Assembly: GCF_022965805.1 (NCBI RefSeq)
Contig: NC_133106.1
Span: forward strand, 35,701,913 to 35,765,912
DNA length: 64,000 nt
Reading direction: 5' to 3'
Source of the DNA: Primulina eburnea
Lineage: Eukaryota > Streptophyta > Magnoliopsida > Lamiales > Gesneriaceae
Part shown: positions 49,095 to 61,625 of the stretch, in pieces
Numbering within the stretch: the first letter of the stretch is position 1
How the letters are laid out: every line of letters starts with the position of its first letter
Notes under the pieces: model-generated
Seen by the model: the letters and a program-made list of their open reading frames with translations, nothing else
Database searches by the model: none
Told to the model about the DNA's origin: nothing
Translations under genes and position numbers: made by a program

Positions 49095-52000
49095 AGCTCG
49101 CTTGTTGGAATGTTAGAGGTTTTCACAAACCTCTAAAACAAAAGAGTGCTCAATCCATTATGGGCATTCAAAAGCTTGATGTATTCGGAATTCTGGAATC
49201 GAAATTTGATGAGAATGCACTCAATAGCATGTTACGGGTGCGTTTCCGGGGTATGAATGCAATCCACAATTTCAACCTTAGTTCGAAGGGCAGAATCTTT
49301 GTTCTCTGGAATCCTTCTTCGGTTGATCTTGATGTTATTGGTATGAGTGATCAATTTATCCATGTCAGAATTGCTTGTCTTAAAACAAATCTCAGCTTTT
49401 TTGCTTCCTTTGTTTATGGGCTCAACACTATCTGTCAGAGAAGATTGTTATGGAAAGACTTACTTGATATTGGTAGTAATTGCCTTCTACCTTGGATAGT
49501 TTTGGGAGATTTTAATAATGTATTATCTCCGGAGGAGAAACTTGGGGGATTACATGTCAAGAATTATGAAGTCAGAGACTTCGCTGATTGTGTCCACTCA
49601 CTTGATTTATCCGATCTCCCTAGCATCGGTTGCTTCTACACGTGGTTGAGCCATCAGGTTCGTAGTAAACTGGACCGAGTTCTTGTTAATAATTACTGGC
49701 TTTCTTCGAATATTTTTGCTATGGTCGACTTTGTGGCTCCCGGTTGTGTCTCGGACCACACTTTGTCTATTGTAGATTTTATGGATACAACAGCTCCAAA
49801 GAAAAGACCGTTCAAGTTCTTCAACATGTGGGCTTTGAGTGAGAACTATGATTCTATTGTGGCCGATAGTTGGAAGTATCATGGTGGTGGTACAGCTCAA
49901 TTCCGTCTTAAGCAGATGTTCAAGTGTTTAAAGAAACCGCTCCTATTACTAAATCGCAACCAGTTTAGCCATATATCCAATCGTGCGACCAAAGCAAAGC
50001 GCGATCTCATTGATTTGCAAGAATCTTTGCTGATTGATGGGGTCTCGAACATTGGTTACAAAGAGCTCAAGAGAAAAGCTGAGTTATTGTTGGATGCGGA
50101 GAGATTATTCTTGGAACAGAAAGCTAGAATAAAGTATACTTTGGAAGGTGACCGCTGTACCAAATTCTTTCATAATCTTGTTAAGAGGAACACGAAGAGA
50201 AATGCTATATTGGCCTTAAAAGATTCTGATGGAGAAACAGTCACAGCGTTGGATGATATTGCAAATGAGTTCATTGGATTTTACAAGAATCTATTGGGCT
50301 CCAAGATTGATACAGAACCGTTCGAGCCTGCTCTTATTGAATTCGGGCCGCATATTTCAGAGACTGATTGGCATGATCTCACGATTCAACCTACCCGATC
50401 AGAAATTGATGATGCTTTGTTTGATATTGATAATGATAAAGCTCCAGGGTCCGATGGTTTTGGTGCCTTCTTCTTCAAAAATTCTTGGCATATTATAGGA
50501 GCGGATGTATCGAAAGCCGTTTTTGAGTTCTTCAGAAATGGCCGTCTGTTGAAACAATGGAATCATTCCATTATCTCGTTAATTCCGAAGAAAGCTGCTG
50601 CCTCAAATGTTCATGATTATAGACCTATTTCTTGTTGCACAGTTTTCTACAAGATCATTTCAAAAATGCTTGTTAACAGGTTGCGAAAGGTAGTAGGTCA
50701 TTTGGTTGATGGTGCACAAGCAGGTTTCATTGAAGGTCGATCGATTGTCGACAATATACACTTGGCACAAGAGTTACTTCGAAAATATGCTAGAAAGCGG
50801 GGATCTCCTAGATGTATGCTGAAAATCGATCTTCAAAAGGCCTATGATTCGGTGGATTGGAACTTTCTTCATCAAGTGCTGATTGGATTTAACTTTCCTC
50901 GGCTTTTTGTGCAGTGGATAATGGAATGTGTCTCCACAACATCATACTCTATTGTTATCAATGGACAGTTCCACGGGCATTTCGAGGGCCGAAGAGGGCT
51001 ACGTCAAGGTGACCCTCTTTCACCTCACTTATTTACATTATGCATTGAAGTACTTTCTCGTCAGTTAAAGAAAATGTCTCGTGATACACGATTCGGTTAT
51101 CATCCGAAATGTCGCAACATGGGTATCACGCACCTTGCGTATGCCGATGATCTACTGTTACTGTCAAGGGGCGATGTTTGTAGTGTCTCTATGCTCATGG
51201 ATTGCTTGAATAAGTTTGGGAATATGGCGGGCCTTAGAGTAAACTTGTTGAAATCTAATGTCTACCTTGCCAGTGTGTCGGATTCGGTTAGACAGGAAAT
51301 ACTTGCAATCACGGGCATCACTCTTGGAGACCTACCCTTTCGATACTTGGGTGTGCCACTTGCTGCCAAGCACCTGCGGGCTGCAGATTATCACATCCTA
51401 GTTGATGCAATCTCGAATAAGATATCATCATGGCCGCGTCAGTCTCTGTCTTATGCTGGGAAGCTTGAGCTTATCAGGTCAGTTGTTCAAGGTGTTGAGT
51501 GTTATTGGCTATCTATCCTGCCTCTGCCAAGCTGTATTATTGATAGGATCTACTCAATCTGTCGGAGCTTTGTTTGGCCTACCAAACATCCTCCAATTGC
51601 GTGGAGTTCTCTTTGTAAGCCGATTGAAGCGGGTGGATTTGGATTGAAGAACTTGAAGGCATGGAACAAAGCTTTGTTGGCTAAAACGCTTTGGAACATT
51701 CATTTAAAGAAGGACAGTCTGTGGATAAAGTGGGTGAATCATGTGTACAGTCATTATAATGATGTTTGGAGTTGGGAATGGACAAATGACCAATCGCCTC
51801 TCATCAAACATATTATTCAGATTCGTGATGAAATCCTTATGGCACATGGCTCTAAACAGGCGTCGGTTGCTGTATTGAACAAGTGGTTTGGATCTTCGAA
51901 AGGCTTGACTGGAGCTTATGATTTCTTTGTTGGTCGGTGGACAAAGTGGCCGTGGAAACCGCTGTTATCTAAACAGTGTATTCTACCAAAGCACAAATTC

Positions 52001-52420
52001 ATTTTGTGGTTATTTGCCCATCGGAAATTACTTACTCGAGACAGGTTGGGTTTCTTAACTGATAGATCATGCGTTCTTTGCAAAGCCTCTGACGAATCTG
52101 TCGTTCATTTGTTCTTTAATTGCGATATATCTTCTTCAATATGGAATTCTATAAGATCATGGCTCGACATGCGTAAAATGATGAAAACTCCTACAGCCAT
52201 TCTATCGGCCTTTAGGGGTGTCTATCGTGGAAGCTCAAACTTAAACAAGATGAGGTGTGTGGCACTTGCGGCAACAGTTTATCATATTTGGAATTTAAGG
52301 AATGGGGTAATCTTCGATAATGTCGTGCCGAATGCTGAGGGGATAATCAACAAGATCAAGATCCACGTACTAAGAAGCCTGCCAAATTATTTACACATGT
52401 TGCCATTCTCGGATTACTGA
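49091..52420 (+). CDS. LINE ORF2: endonuclease and reverse transcriptase
   Basis: ORF2 supplies target-primed reverse transcription for the element; 1109 aa, uninterrupted. An apurinic-type endonuclease comes first (MKLACWNVRGFHKPLKQKSA ... WIVLGDFNNVLSPEEKLGG near residue 139, then SDHTLSIVDF). The reverse transcriptase follows, with KAPGSDGFGAFFFKNSW, NVHDYRPISCC, AGFIEGRSIVDNIHLAQELL, KIDLQKAYDSVDWNF, GLRQGDPLSPHLF and the catalytic AYADDLLLL (YADD at about 684-687). Near the end is a zf-RVT domain (KHKFILWLFAHRKLLTRDRL ... VHLFFNCDISSSIW). No RNase H domain is apparent. The start codon overlaps the ORF1 stop by four bases, which suggests translation by reinitiation. Confidence 0.95.
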   Translation: MKLACWNVRGFHKPLKQKSAQSIMGIQKLDVFGILESKFDENALNSMLRVRFRGMNAIHNFNLSSKGRIFVLWNPSSVDLDVIGMSDQFIHVRIACLKTNLSFFASFVYGLNTICQRRLLWKDLLDIGSNCLLPWIVLGDFNNVLSPEEKLGGLHVKNYEVRDFADCVHSLDLSDLPSIGCFYTWLSHQVRSKLDRVLVNNYWLSSNIFAMVDFVAPGCVSDHTLSIVDFMDTTAPKKRPFKFFNMWALSENYDSIVADSWKYHGGGTAQFRLKQMFKCLKKPLLLLNRNQFSHISNRATKAKRDLIDLQESLLIDGVSNIGYKELKRKAELLLDAERLFLEQKARIKYTLEGDRCTKFFHNLVKRNTKRNAILALKDSDGETVTALDDIANEFIGFYKNLLGSKIDTEPFEPALIEFGPHISETDWHDLTIQPTRSEIDDALFDIDNDKAPGSDGFGAFFFKNSWHIIGADVSKAVFEFFRNGRLLKQWNHSIISLIPKKAAASNVHDYRPISCCTVFYKIISKMLVNRLRKVVGHLVDGAQAGFIEGRSIVDNIHLAQELLRKYARKRGSPRCMLKIDLQKAYDSVDWNFLHQVLIGFNFPRLFVQWIMECVSTTSYSIVINGQFHGHFEGRRGLRQGDPLSPHLFTLCIEVLSRQLKKMSRDTRFGYHPKCRNMGITHLAYADDLLLLSRGDVCSVSMLMDCLNKFGNMAGLRVNLLKSNVYLASVSDSVRQEILAITGITLGDLPFRYLGVPLAAKHLRAADYHILVDAISNKISSWPRQSLSYAGKLELIRSVVQGVECYWLSILPLPSCIIDRIYSICRSFVWPTKHPPIAWSSLCKPIEAGGFGLKNLKAWNKALLAKTLWNIHLKKDSLWIKWVNHVYSHYNDVWSWEWTNDQSPLIKHIIQIRDEILMAHGSKQASVAVLNKWFGSSKGLTGAYDFFVGRWTKWPWKPLLSKQCILPKHKFILWLFAHRKLLTRDRLGFLTDRSCVLCKASDESVVHLFFNCDISSSIWNSIRSWLDMRKMMKTPTAILSAFRGVYRGSSNLNKMRCVALAATVYHIWNLRNGVIFDNVVPNAEGIINKIKIHVLRSLPNYLHMLPFSDY

Positions 52421-52586
52421 TTGAGAATATGGGTGTTGATGTTTAATGATTTGTAGACTTTGTTGTTGAGTTTTGAGATTGTTCCTTTTGATTCTCCTGG
52501 GGCTGCCCAGTGTATTTGTAATTAACTCTCTTTTACCTACCTTTTTTAATGAATTTCATTAAAAAAAAAAAAAAAAAAAAAAAAAA

Positions 52587-53602
52587 GGATGATAATATAC
52601 TTTTTCTTTGCTCAAATTGGCTGTCACTTGGTTTTATCTCAGATTCCCGTGACTAGCTCTAGGCTTCCGATCTTTCTTACTTCGCTCGAGTCCAAGGATG
52701 ACCCAGACCCGGCCCTCTCCAAGGTATCACCTTAGGGCACCTAGCATTATAGGCAACAAAACAACGATGATCTTGGGTTTTGAACTTTAACAGTTTGTGA
52801 TTGATTCGACGTTTGTGAATTCCACACTTGGATTACCGTAATTATCATCTGATTCTAACTTATCTACATGTTTCTAGGGCATGAGCGCAATGAAAATTAA
52901 GCTAATGCTATAATCTCCAACTATTCTTCTAACCATTTTAGTTCGGTTCCGAGATTTCCAAATACCATGACAGACGAGCTCCTCGCTTTGCTCACTAAAT
53001 CTCTTATCTCGGGTTTCACAAAAAGCTACAAACATCAACTCATGGAGCTCGGTAGGTCAGGTGGGATCATCCTGGATTATTCTATCCTACCCCTGCAGGC
53101 AGTGCCTGCAGGGGTAGTGCCTGCAGGGGTACATCCAAGGGCTGGAATTTTTTCTGATCCAATTTTTTTTTTATTTTAATTTTTTTTCCCATGTAGTGGA
53201 ATCTCAACCATTGATATGAGGTGTGAACACTGCCTCCACACCAAGGATCGAACCTTCCGATCATCCTCCTGGTATTGACCTGAAAATAGAGAGAACCGGA
53301 CTTATCGAGTTACTCTATTCGGTCCAAATCTTGATGGGACCGATGGATATTCGGGACATCACCATTATCATACATTTTTTAAAAACTTAATTTGTAGATT
53401 TCTATACTACTTTAAAAAATAAAATTTTAAAAATATGTAATTTTTTAATTTCATACAAATATATGCAACACCAAGTTAATATATACCGAATCAACCGTCT
53501 CTTTGTTTCTTGTATGTATGTATGTGTGTATGCACCTATTTGCAATCGGATACAGACGATAGCAAGATTTGCCCACTTCTACAACCTCGAGAATCCATAG
53601 AC
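52587..53602. other. Intergenic DNA between the LINE and the PUX gene
   Basis: It holds the second copy of the dispersed repeat seen in EMC3 intron 3 (about 53085-53230). The frame at 52967-53179 has an odd composition and runs into that repeat. It is not called. Confidence 0.45.
53085..53230. repeat. Dispersed repeat related to that in EMC3 intron 3
   Basis: It opens with three near copies of the palindromic CCTGCAGG core (CTACCCCTGCAGGCAGTGCC), then ACATCCAAGGGCTGGAATTT, a long T run and CCCATGTAGTGG. The order matches the minus strand of 3722-3890 but the sequence is divergent. Confidence 0.45.
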
Positions 53603-56452
53603 ATGTCTTCTTCGCGTGACAAGAAACCCTCAAGTAGCCGGGCCGGTGGTATCCGAACCCTTTCCGATTTGAACCGCTCCTCTGCCCATGATTCCGACAG
53701 CGATTCCGATGATCCCCAGGAGTATTACACTGGCGGTGAAAAGAGGTTGCTTTTAGATTTCCCAATTTCTCATCTGAATACAACCCTAGATTATTGTTAC
53801 TTGTATACGCATGATATGATTTCTTTTTCTTTAATAAAAAATAGGGATTTATTTGAACCGGATTATATTATGTCGGGCGCTTTTCGGTAATTCGATATTT
53901 TCTTGTTATCATCGTTTCTGAATTATGGGGTTGATTATCTGATATCAAAATCTCGATTTAGTAGGAACTTTCATGTCGTATATTCATACTTTGTTAGTTT
54001 TTTCAAAAAAGAATAATAATTTGTCGCAAGTTAGGGTTGTGGGTGATGAGTTCTGATATAGCTTATGATGACAATATATATCGACGTCTTCTCCGTTTTG
54101 GGTCTTTTGGGCTTTTGGTACTGCTGTATTGTTGACGGGCCTACTATGTATCGGTGCAAAACGCAGTCTTCAAGGTTCATACTTTTTCATGCTCATCTTC
54201 CTGTGCTGGCCTCTTAGTTTGGAGTGGAGTGAACTACTCATTTTCTCTGGCACTCAATGTGTGGTCTTTGTGCATGTTTGTTTTCCCTTCGATTGTATTT
54301 GGGAGTTTTTGTGAAGAATACATTGAAACGATCAGTTATCTTTCAAGAGAGGAATTATGAAGATTAGTTGGCGACCTTGATGTTATATCCCATAATCATC
54401 CCCTTGAATCTTCTGAATGCCTGAGTTGCAAGGTGGCTCAAATTTGTTTGAATTTTCTGATTTTCCAACATTTACTTGTTTTCACTTTTCTAGCATAGCG
54501 TCATGGTTTTTGTTCGGTGGACATTTTTTCTTCTGACATCAGACATCTAATGTGTGATTAATCATCTGACTTGATTATCATCTTACCTTCAGTGGTATGC
54601 TTGTCCAAGATCCATCAAAAGGCCATGATGTGGACTCTATATTTGACCAAGTTAGGCAGGTGGGTGCAGTGCCAGGATCCTTGGAAAATCTTCAACCTTC
54701 TTCAAGTTCGAGAAGCTTTACTGGGACAGGAAGATCACTTTCAGGCGAAACTGTTCAGACTGGGCCTCAGCAGCCGGAGTCAATTGTTCACAACATTGTT
54801 TTCTGGAGAAATGGTTTCACTGTTAATGATGGCCCTTTGAGGAGGTTGAATGACCCTGAAAATGCTCCTTTTCTGGAGGTAACAAGAAATGTAGATAAAA
54901 AATGGTTTTTGATGTAAAAGAATCAGATCAAAAGAGGAATTGTTTTAGCTGTATTATTTGTTTTGTTTCCGCATCCTCTATTTCTTCCCTTTGTTTTAAC
55001 TGAATATAAAATAGGCGCTATTAATCCACTAAATTCCTGGTGTTATGTTTGTAAATTGATGGCCCATTGATGGTTTTGACGGTGTCAAGTAATTTGATGT
55101 CGCAGAGTATCAGAAAATCTGAGTGCCCTAAAGAGCTGGAACCTGCTGACAGGAGATCCTCTGTTCATGTTAACCTCATAAGGAGGGAAGAGAACCGCCC
55201 TGTGAGTCCAAACTTGACTCGTTTTTTTGTGTTCCATTGTTCTAATACTCTTTTTGGTTGACAAGCAAGAGTTGTTTGTTTATGTCTTTCTTTAAGAAAG
55301 ATTTGTCTCTTATCAGTTTAAATATAGGTGCAACTGTGCAAGCAAGAAGTAAAATGATCAAAGGTCGTATTATAAAAATTATATAACCTCAATCACACTA
55401 TGTTATTGGTTGGCTGTGATCTGGGAAAGGCATGCAATTTCAAAGACTACTCACTCTCCTTCTTTTCATTGCTATGTTGCAAATCATGGAAGCCCTATCA
55501 TCATCGAGTAGGCAAATGCTGATACTTTTCAAGTCTTTATGCATTTAGTTATTCTGTCTTATATGAAAGCTTCTTCAGAATAGAAACTTTTTCCCGATTC
55601 TGTTCGATCTTGGTTTATTACATTTAGAAAAAACTCCATGTCTACTACTGAAGAAAACTCCATTTCAGAACCCTTTGTGGTATAACTGAACATGAATGAG
55701 TGTGCATTTCCTATGACTTTCCTACACTTAAGTTGCATTTGTATGCTTTTTCTCCACCATGAAATGCAATGCAATGCATGCGGTCCTCAGAAAGCTAATT
55801 AATTGAGGTGGAGTTGTGACAGTTAAGAAGTGGATTTATCAAGTCGAGGAAGTAATAATATGTGAAGTCAAAATACAGAACCTAATTCAAGTAAAAGGCA
55901 CTTTTTTTTCTTCACCTTGTCCTCTGCTCATACCTTTGTGTTTCATCTCAAACTTTGTATTGTTTCGTGACTCTGAAGCATTTTACATTTAAATATTTGT
56001 GATGTGTGTGATGATGTGCATGGAATACTCATTTGAGAAAAGTTATGTAACATTTCTTTTGGTACTTGCAGGAAATAGAGGCACCACGTATTTCATTTCA
56101 AGGTGTCGGAAGAACTCTAGGTAGTAACTCTGCGACTGAACCAGTTCCTGAGACAACGGGACCTGCTACCCTCCATGGTGCTCCATCCCCTTCACAGGGA
56201 CTTGTGGTGGATAGATCTCAACCATCCACTGCAATTCAACTGAGGCTTGCTGATGGAACCCGTATGATTGCACGCTTCAATCACCACCACACAATTGCTG
56301 ATATCCGATCCTTCATTGATGCATCTACGACCAGGGGATCCAGAACCTATCAGTTGCAGAGTGTTGGATTTCCTCCGAAAATCCTTAGCGATCACTCCCA
56401 GACAATTGAACAAGCTGGATTGTTAAATTCAGTTGTTATTCAGAAACTCTGA
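53603..56452 (+). CDS. Plant UBX domain protein (PUX3/4/5-type, p47-like)
   Basis: It is a Cdc48/p97 adaptor related to animal p47. Exons are 53603-53745, 54593-54878, 55106-55201 and 56072-56452, giving 906 nt and 301 aa. The start is ATG in [20 protein letters not shown]. The N-terminus has [17 protein letters not shown] and [10 protein letters not shown], both family landmarks. A SEP domain follows ([20 protein letters not shown] to [20 protein letters not shown]). The C-terminal 80 residues are the UBX domain ([20 protein letters not shown] ... [13 protein letters not shown] ... [12 protein letters not shown]). No N-terminal UBA domain is seen. The phrase IRRREENRP-type junction is intact ([19 protein letters not shown]). 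Which of PUX3, 4 or 5 it matches cannot be told by eye. Confidence 0.93.
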
Positions 56453-58215
56453 ATAGCTAATTGAATTCAATTGTGCCTCTCTCATCTGAAAGATGCAAAT
56501 TAAGGTCAGGACTTAGAGTTGCCAGGAGGAGCCACACTGTTTCTGGATTTGCATTCATGCTTAGCACCCTACCATTTTTCTTGAACATGTGTTCTTGGTT
56601 GTCTGTGTACAATATTTGTATTTCCAGTGAAGATATGGCTAAAGTCTTTTATAATGACCATTTCATGATCTTATTGCAACAAATTTATATTACTTTTCCT
56701 TCCTTACTGCTAAGATTCATGTTGTTCGCCTTTCAGAGATTAATGCTCTGTTCATTCAGCTCGATATATATGTGTGTGTGTGTGTGTTCAGTTTAAGGTT
56801 GATCACGTTAATTGCGAAAAAGTGAAAAAGCACGATTAAACATGAACTTTTGAGATAAAATATTGAGTTAATTTTTATTTTTCCATAAAATTTTTAATTT
56901 TAAAATTTTAAATATTTGATAACACAAAAGGTTATAAACAAAAAAAACCCTTAAGACACTAAAATATTCTTTTATGATTAATCTCAATAGTAAAAAGTTC
57001 CTAATATTTATACATTTACTCTTATTTTATATGTTTATTATGTATTCTTTCATCTATTAATTGATTTGATACAATTAAAATTATAGTAATTACTATCAAT
57101 CTCGTATCAAAATTGTTTAAACTCGACCTCTACGCTTAGTTACTCTTCTTATTTCTAAAATCGTTGCTTTTAATATTTCAAAATTTTGACACTACAACTG
57201 TTTTAATTTATAGACTAAGAACTTGATAAACACCATAGGAGGCATCTTTCTTCTCCACTCAATTGGCATAAGTTGGAGGAAAAAAGATGGCATGTCGGCC
57301 GAAAGAGATGCTCTCATTTCGTAGAATTCCTTGAAGATTTTTTTTAAAAAAAAACCTGTGAAGGTTCGATCGACAAGGGCCCCTCCAATTTATAATATTA
57401 ATCATCGACCAAAGAATATTTTGCTTATATCGAAAGAGCAGCCAAACAACAACTTGCAAGCTAAGTGGAGTTTTGTCTTTTACGAGTCTTGTCATGCAAA
57501 AAGCATACAACAAACCGATTCCCCCTTTTATTGCATAAGCTACACAAAAATGCAAATGGCAAAGATCATGCCAACTGAACGAGAACAACTACTTTTCGCC
57601 ATTTAAATTTAAAATATTAGTTCTCTCGAATAATGAAAATCCATGCACGTACGATTCGAAAACATTTTCTAGAAATATAACAACTCCAATCTTGGTGAAC
57701 TACATGGTCTCTCTTGCTCTCTTTGTGGCGGCATGTATATCACTTCTCCAGTAAAATATCTCTTCATGAGAAGAATATCTGTTCGTTGTGTGTAATAATT
57801 AAACCACACGAAGCTTTATTTACATACTATAATCGTCATTGAAATAAGTGTCCGAATTGAGGATATCTATATATCAATATCCCCCATTAAATCAATTAAC
57901 CTGTATTTATGATTGGGAAAATACTTTATAATTATATATATTACCACCTGACACCAGTATATTATATGTTTCAACCCACTGAGCATGCATCGATCATCCT
58001 GTTGGAAAAAGGGTTTCGCTTTCTCGTTAATCTTGACAAAAGTCATGTAGATTTTTTCTAAGTTTAACTCAAAAAGTTGCTGATTAATACGTCTCAAGTA
58101 GTAATTTTGGATTACCTGATTGATGATTTCATTTGGTATATATTTACTTATTGAAGTCAAAAGTTTGGAAACATCCACGCATACAAATTTTTATAATAAC
58201 AAGAGACCAAAAATA

Positions 58216-58217
<2 letters not shown>

Positions 58218-58274
<57 letters not shown>
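58218..58274. repeat. TA dinucleotide microsatellite
   Basis: An uninterrupted TA run of about 28 units. A similar run lies at 58549-58592. Both are likely to be length-polymorphic. Confidence 0.95.
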
Positions 58275-58275
<1 letters not shown>

Positions 58276-58543
58276 CCATGAGATTTGAATATATGCAATC
58301 TTCTCATATTGCGTTAAATAAGGGGTGATTTCTTTTATTTTCTCCAATTCTTGCTGTAATGGTGGCAAACTGTGATGGACGTGACACAAAGCAAAATACA
58401 AAGTCACAACAAAAACTTTATTGGAATAAACCCTAGCTATATACCTAGCTACCTTTCCCTATATCTGATTGCGTACGAATAATATACGCCTGTATATCTA
58501 TATTTTATTTATTTATAATGTGAACGTATATACATACAAACAT

Positions 58544-58548
<5 letters not shown>

Positions 58549-58592
<44 letters not shown>
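58549..58592. repeat. TA dinucleotide microsatellite
   Basis: An uninterrupted TA run of about 22 units, followed directly by a coding-like stretch. Confidence 0.95.
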
Positions 58593-58593
<1 letters not shown>

Positions 58594-58602
58594 AAATTTA
58601 AA

Positions 58603-58885
58603 AATAAGAAGCGGAGATAAGATAAGAAATAAAATTAGAGAGAACAGAGGTAAACAAATTATGGTCTATAATGAATATATTTATGGTCAATTAATTAGTC
58701 TAACCCAACAAGAAGGATTAAAAATATGCCAACATTTTAAGTTGCAAAAATACCTAAAATGGGAAATGGAAAGAACAAAGCAAGAATTGGGAATTTTTTG
58801 TAATCAATTTGATATAAATACTAATAAATCATCCACATCAAAATGCACAGAAAATTGTCAAAAAATACATAAAAAAACTCTATAA
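58603..58885 (+). other. Coding-like remnant of unknown origin
   Basis: After the TA run, a frame reads GDKIRNKIRENRGKQIMVYN, then EYIYGQLISLTQQEGLKICQ and WEMERTKQELGIFCNQFD. The charged helical composition differs from the surrounding AT-rich translation. It may be a fragment of a retroelement or an old integrated element. I do not recognise it. Confidence 0.25.
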
Positions 58886-60748
58886 AAAAACTTTAGAAGA
58901 AATCAAAAGATAATTTTAACTCGAAAGAAGATTTTTAAAAAAAATAAAGAAGAAAACCATTTATATATATATAAAAGCTAAGTAGCTGTAAACTATACAA
59001 TTTTTTATTCATTTTCATATAATAATAGTAATTCATGTAACATGTATAGATATGTGTGTGAATTCAGGTGACATATATCTAATCCAACCTTTTAAAAATC
59101 GGCTTTTTTTCCTAATTCTAACGCCACCAAAATCTACTAATGAATGAAACTGAGCCCTAATGCTAATTATTATGCCTAAACTTTGAGTCACGCGGTTAAA
59201 ATATGCAATCGATTTTTAGTTTTATTTTTTTAAATCGAAAGTATATTTGTCACTTATATATTAATGTCATATCATCGTCAAGTCAAAAAATAATTAAAAT
59301 TTTAATAAAAAAAACAAAGAAACATACCACGACATAAATTTGATAACATTGACAAAAAAGTTAAAAAGGAAACAATTATACATGAAAAAAAATACAAAAA
59401 CTTAATAAAATATATGTATTAAACCAATTTGCAATCATATTTTCAGCAGAAACAGAAATGTTCATATGTAGTTAGCTGTTGACAGAGTGATGGAAAAAGC
59501 CGAAAAGAGATTCCTCGACTCGGTGTAATAAGGTTAAAATTAAAGGGATGGTTATTGGACAAGGGGGACGCATGGGCTGCCCTACAAACAATCAGTTTGA
59601 GTAAGGTGTTTTCATCATTTCTCACATAAAATTATTGCTTCTTTCTTTTTTTAAAATTATTATTATTTAATAAAAAACAACATTTTCCCAATATGGCAGA
59701 AAATTTTGTTTTAATTTTGTACAATTTAAACGTAGTATTTATTTTTCTATATAATATATAAAGCTACAGGTTAAAATGTACTAAAATTTTTGAAATATTG
59801 TAATTAAAATCCTATCCTATGTAACAATTAAGCAAATAGTGTAATTTTGAAAATCATTCTTAAAGTTCATTACGGGGAAAAAAAAAAACCAAAGTTCATT
59901 ATCGTTTTGTCAACTTCCAAATCAAAGGCTTTTATATATTGAAATATATATACATCGACCAAACGAGGATCATTTTATTTTATTTTATTTTATTTTAATT
60001 TTTTATAAAGAAAATGGGATAACTTTATTTCCATGCAATATTTTTATCCGTTCATCCCTTTATCATGAAATGTAATGATAAATCACAAAACAATAGATTG
60101 AAATATAAAATAGTATACTTTGATCATTATTTTTGTTTATTTCAACTCAATAATTAATACTCGTCCAAATGCAGCATAATAAAATATTATACTTATATAT
60201 TTGAATATAAAGTATATATGTAGTGCGTTGCGCAGGATCCATTTGTCAATGTCTCTTGTTAAGGATGTCAGAAGCTTCTGTATATTATTACTTAATCTTG
60301 TAAATTATTTAGTGCTCGATGCTTCGGCTAAAAGGATGGTAGACACGATATTCAACACATGTTTTGCATATGTAACAAATCAACAGAGCAAATATAAAGT
60401 AATAGTCACGTGACTTTTTATTACAATATTATAAATTTATAATCCATATGTATATCCAATCCAATGGAATTAGAATTTCTCTAAAAAATATTTAAAATGA
60501 GATTTGGATTAGTGGTAGGGGTAATAATAATTCGTGACTCATAGAGACACATACGAGTTGATAAGATTTGAGATGATGTTCGTGAATCTATAATAGTAGG
60601 TTTCGTGTGATCGATTATTGTATGAAGTATATTTCTCCTCACTCTCAGGTCGCCTACTCATATACATCCTTCTATTTATCTACCAGTTTAGGTCAAAAAA
60701 CTTATGACTCATACAAATTTTTTTAAAATTATCTATAAACCTTTTGAA

Positions 60749-60790
<42 letters not shown>
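60749..60790. repeat. AAT trinucleotide microsatellite
   Basis: An uninterrupted AAT/ATA run of about 14 units, likely to vary in length. Confidence 0.95.
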
Positions 60791-60791
<1 letters not shown>

Positions 60792-61625
60792 TTGATGATA
60801 AGCGAGAGGAAAAATAGTTTATATCCGCTCAATACCACAGGGATTGTGATTTCTGGCCCCGGAAACCTAACCCTACTTCCGCTTATCCTCTGTCACAACA
60901 TAATACAAACACTCAAATTACACCTCGATTTGATATTTCATCTCCCCCTTTTTTAACCTTCCCCCCTCCCTATAACATAACAAAGCTCGCTCTCTACTTT
61001 GCCAGTAATGGCAGTGGCTCAGTGTCAGTGCAAGAAAAAGAGGGAGAGAGGTTTCATTGGGAAGGTAAAATCTTTGCTCGATAACCCTCTAAAATAATAC
61101 ACCCAATCTTTGCCCCTTTCATGAACAAACACAGTGGTGTCTCTTTCTCTCCTGCAAACACAGCGTGCACGATCTGCGAATCTCTCTCCTTTCTCTCTCC
61201 ATTTATCAGTGAGTTCCTTTCTTTTAACTCATTTTGTTGTGTCTGTGCAGAGGCAGCAGAAGGCGATTTAATGCTTGTGTGTGTAAATTAAAGAACCGGA
61301 AAAATAAACACTAAAAACCCATTTCCAAAGGATAAAGATAACCTGGGCGGGCTACTTTCTCAGACACATATCCGAGAGCGAAAGATTTTGAACCCTTAAT
61401 CGACTGATAACTGCTAACTCTACTGCACTCACTACAACTAACACTGTTTGGGATTTTCTGTAAAAAGGCTGAAAACTGTAGCATAAAAATCGGGAGGAAA
61501 TTGCGTGAGTACGTTCAAAGAGAGATAAAAGATGGTGGCTTATTCGTGTGTGGAACAGGAAAGAGCGACGAACTAAATACAATCGTCTTCAAGGGTTTCG
61601 TGCAGGAGTAGAGTTAGAAAGAATA

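Larger units (their letters stand above)
47400..52586 (+). mobile_element. Apparently intact L1-type LINE
   Basis: It comprises a 5' untranslated stretch (5' end approximate), ORF1, ORF2, a 3' untranslated region of about 140 bp ending in CTTTTTTAATGAATTTCATT, and a run of about 26 A at about 52561-52586. Both ORFs are open, so the copy is young. I looked for a target duplication of the sequence after the A-run (GGATGATAATATAC) near the presumed 5' end and found no convincing match. Confidence 0.85.
56453..61625. other. Repeat-rich intergenic DNA between the PUX and KNOX genes
   Basis: The first 350 bp are PUX 3' untranslated sequence (ending near a short TGTG run at 56768). The rest is AT-rich and holds TA and AAT microsatellites and a TTTTA run (about 59965-59995). 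A coding-like stretch lies at 58603-58885. The right end (about 61000-61625) is CT-rich and is the likely 5' untranslated and promoter region of the KNOX gene. No other gene was found. Confidence 0.5.

Noticed and set aside
56461..56796. Frame immediately after the PUX stop
   Set aside because: It lies in the 3' untranslated region, ends in a TG microsatellite and matches no domain.
60201..60413. Plus-strand frame in AT-rich DNA
   Set aside because: No recognisable content, no splice partners and AT-driven residue use.
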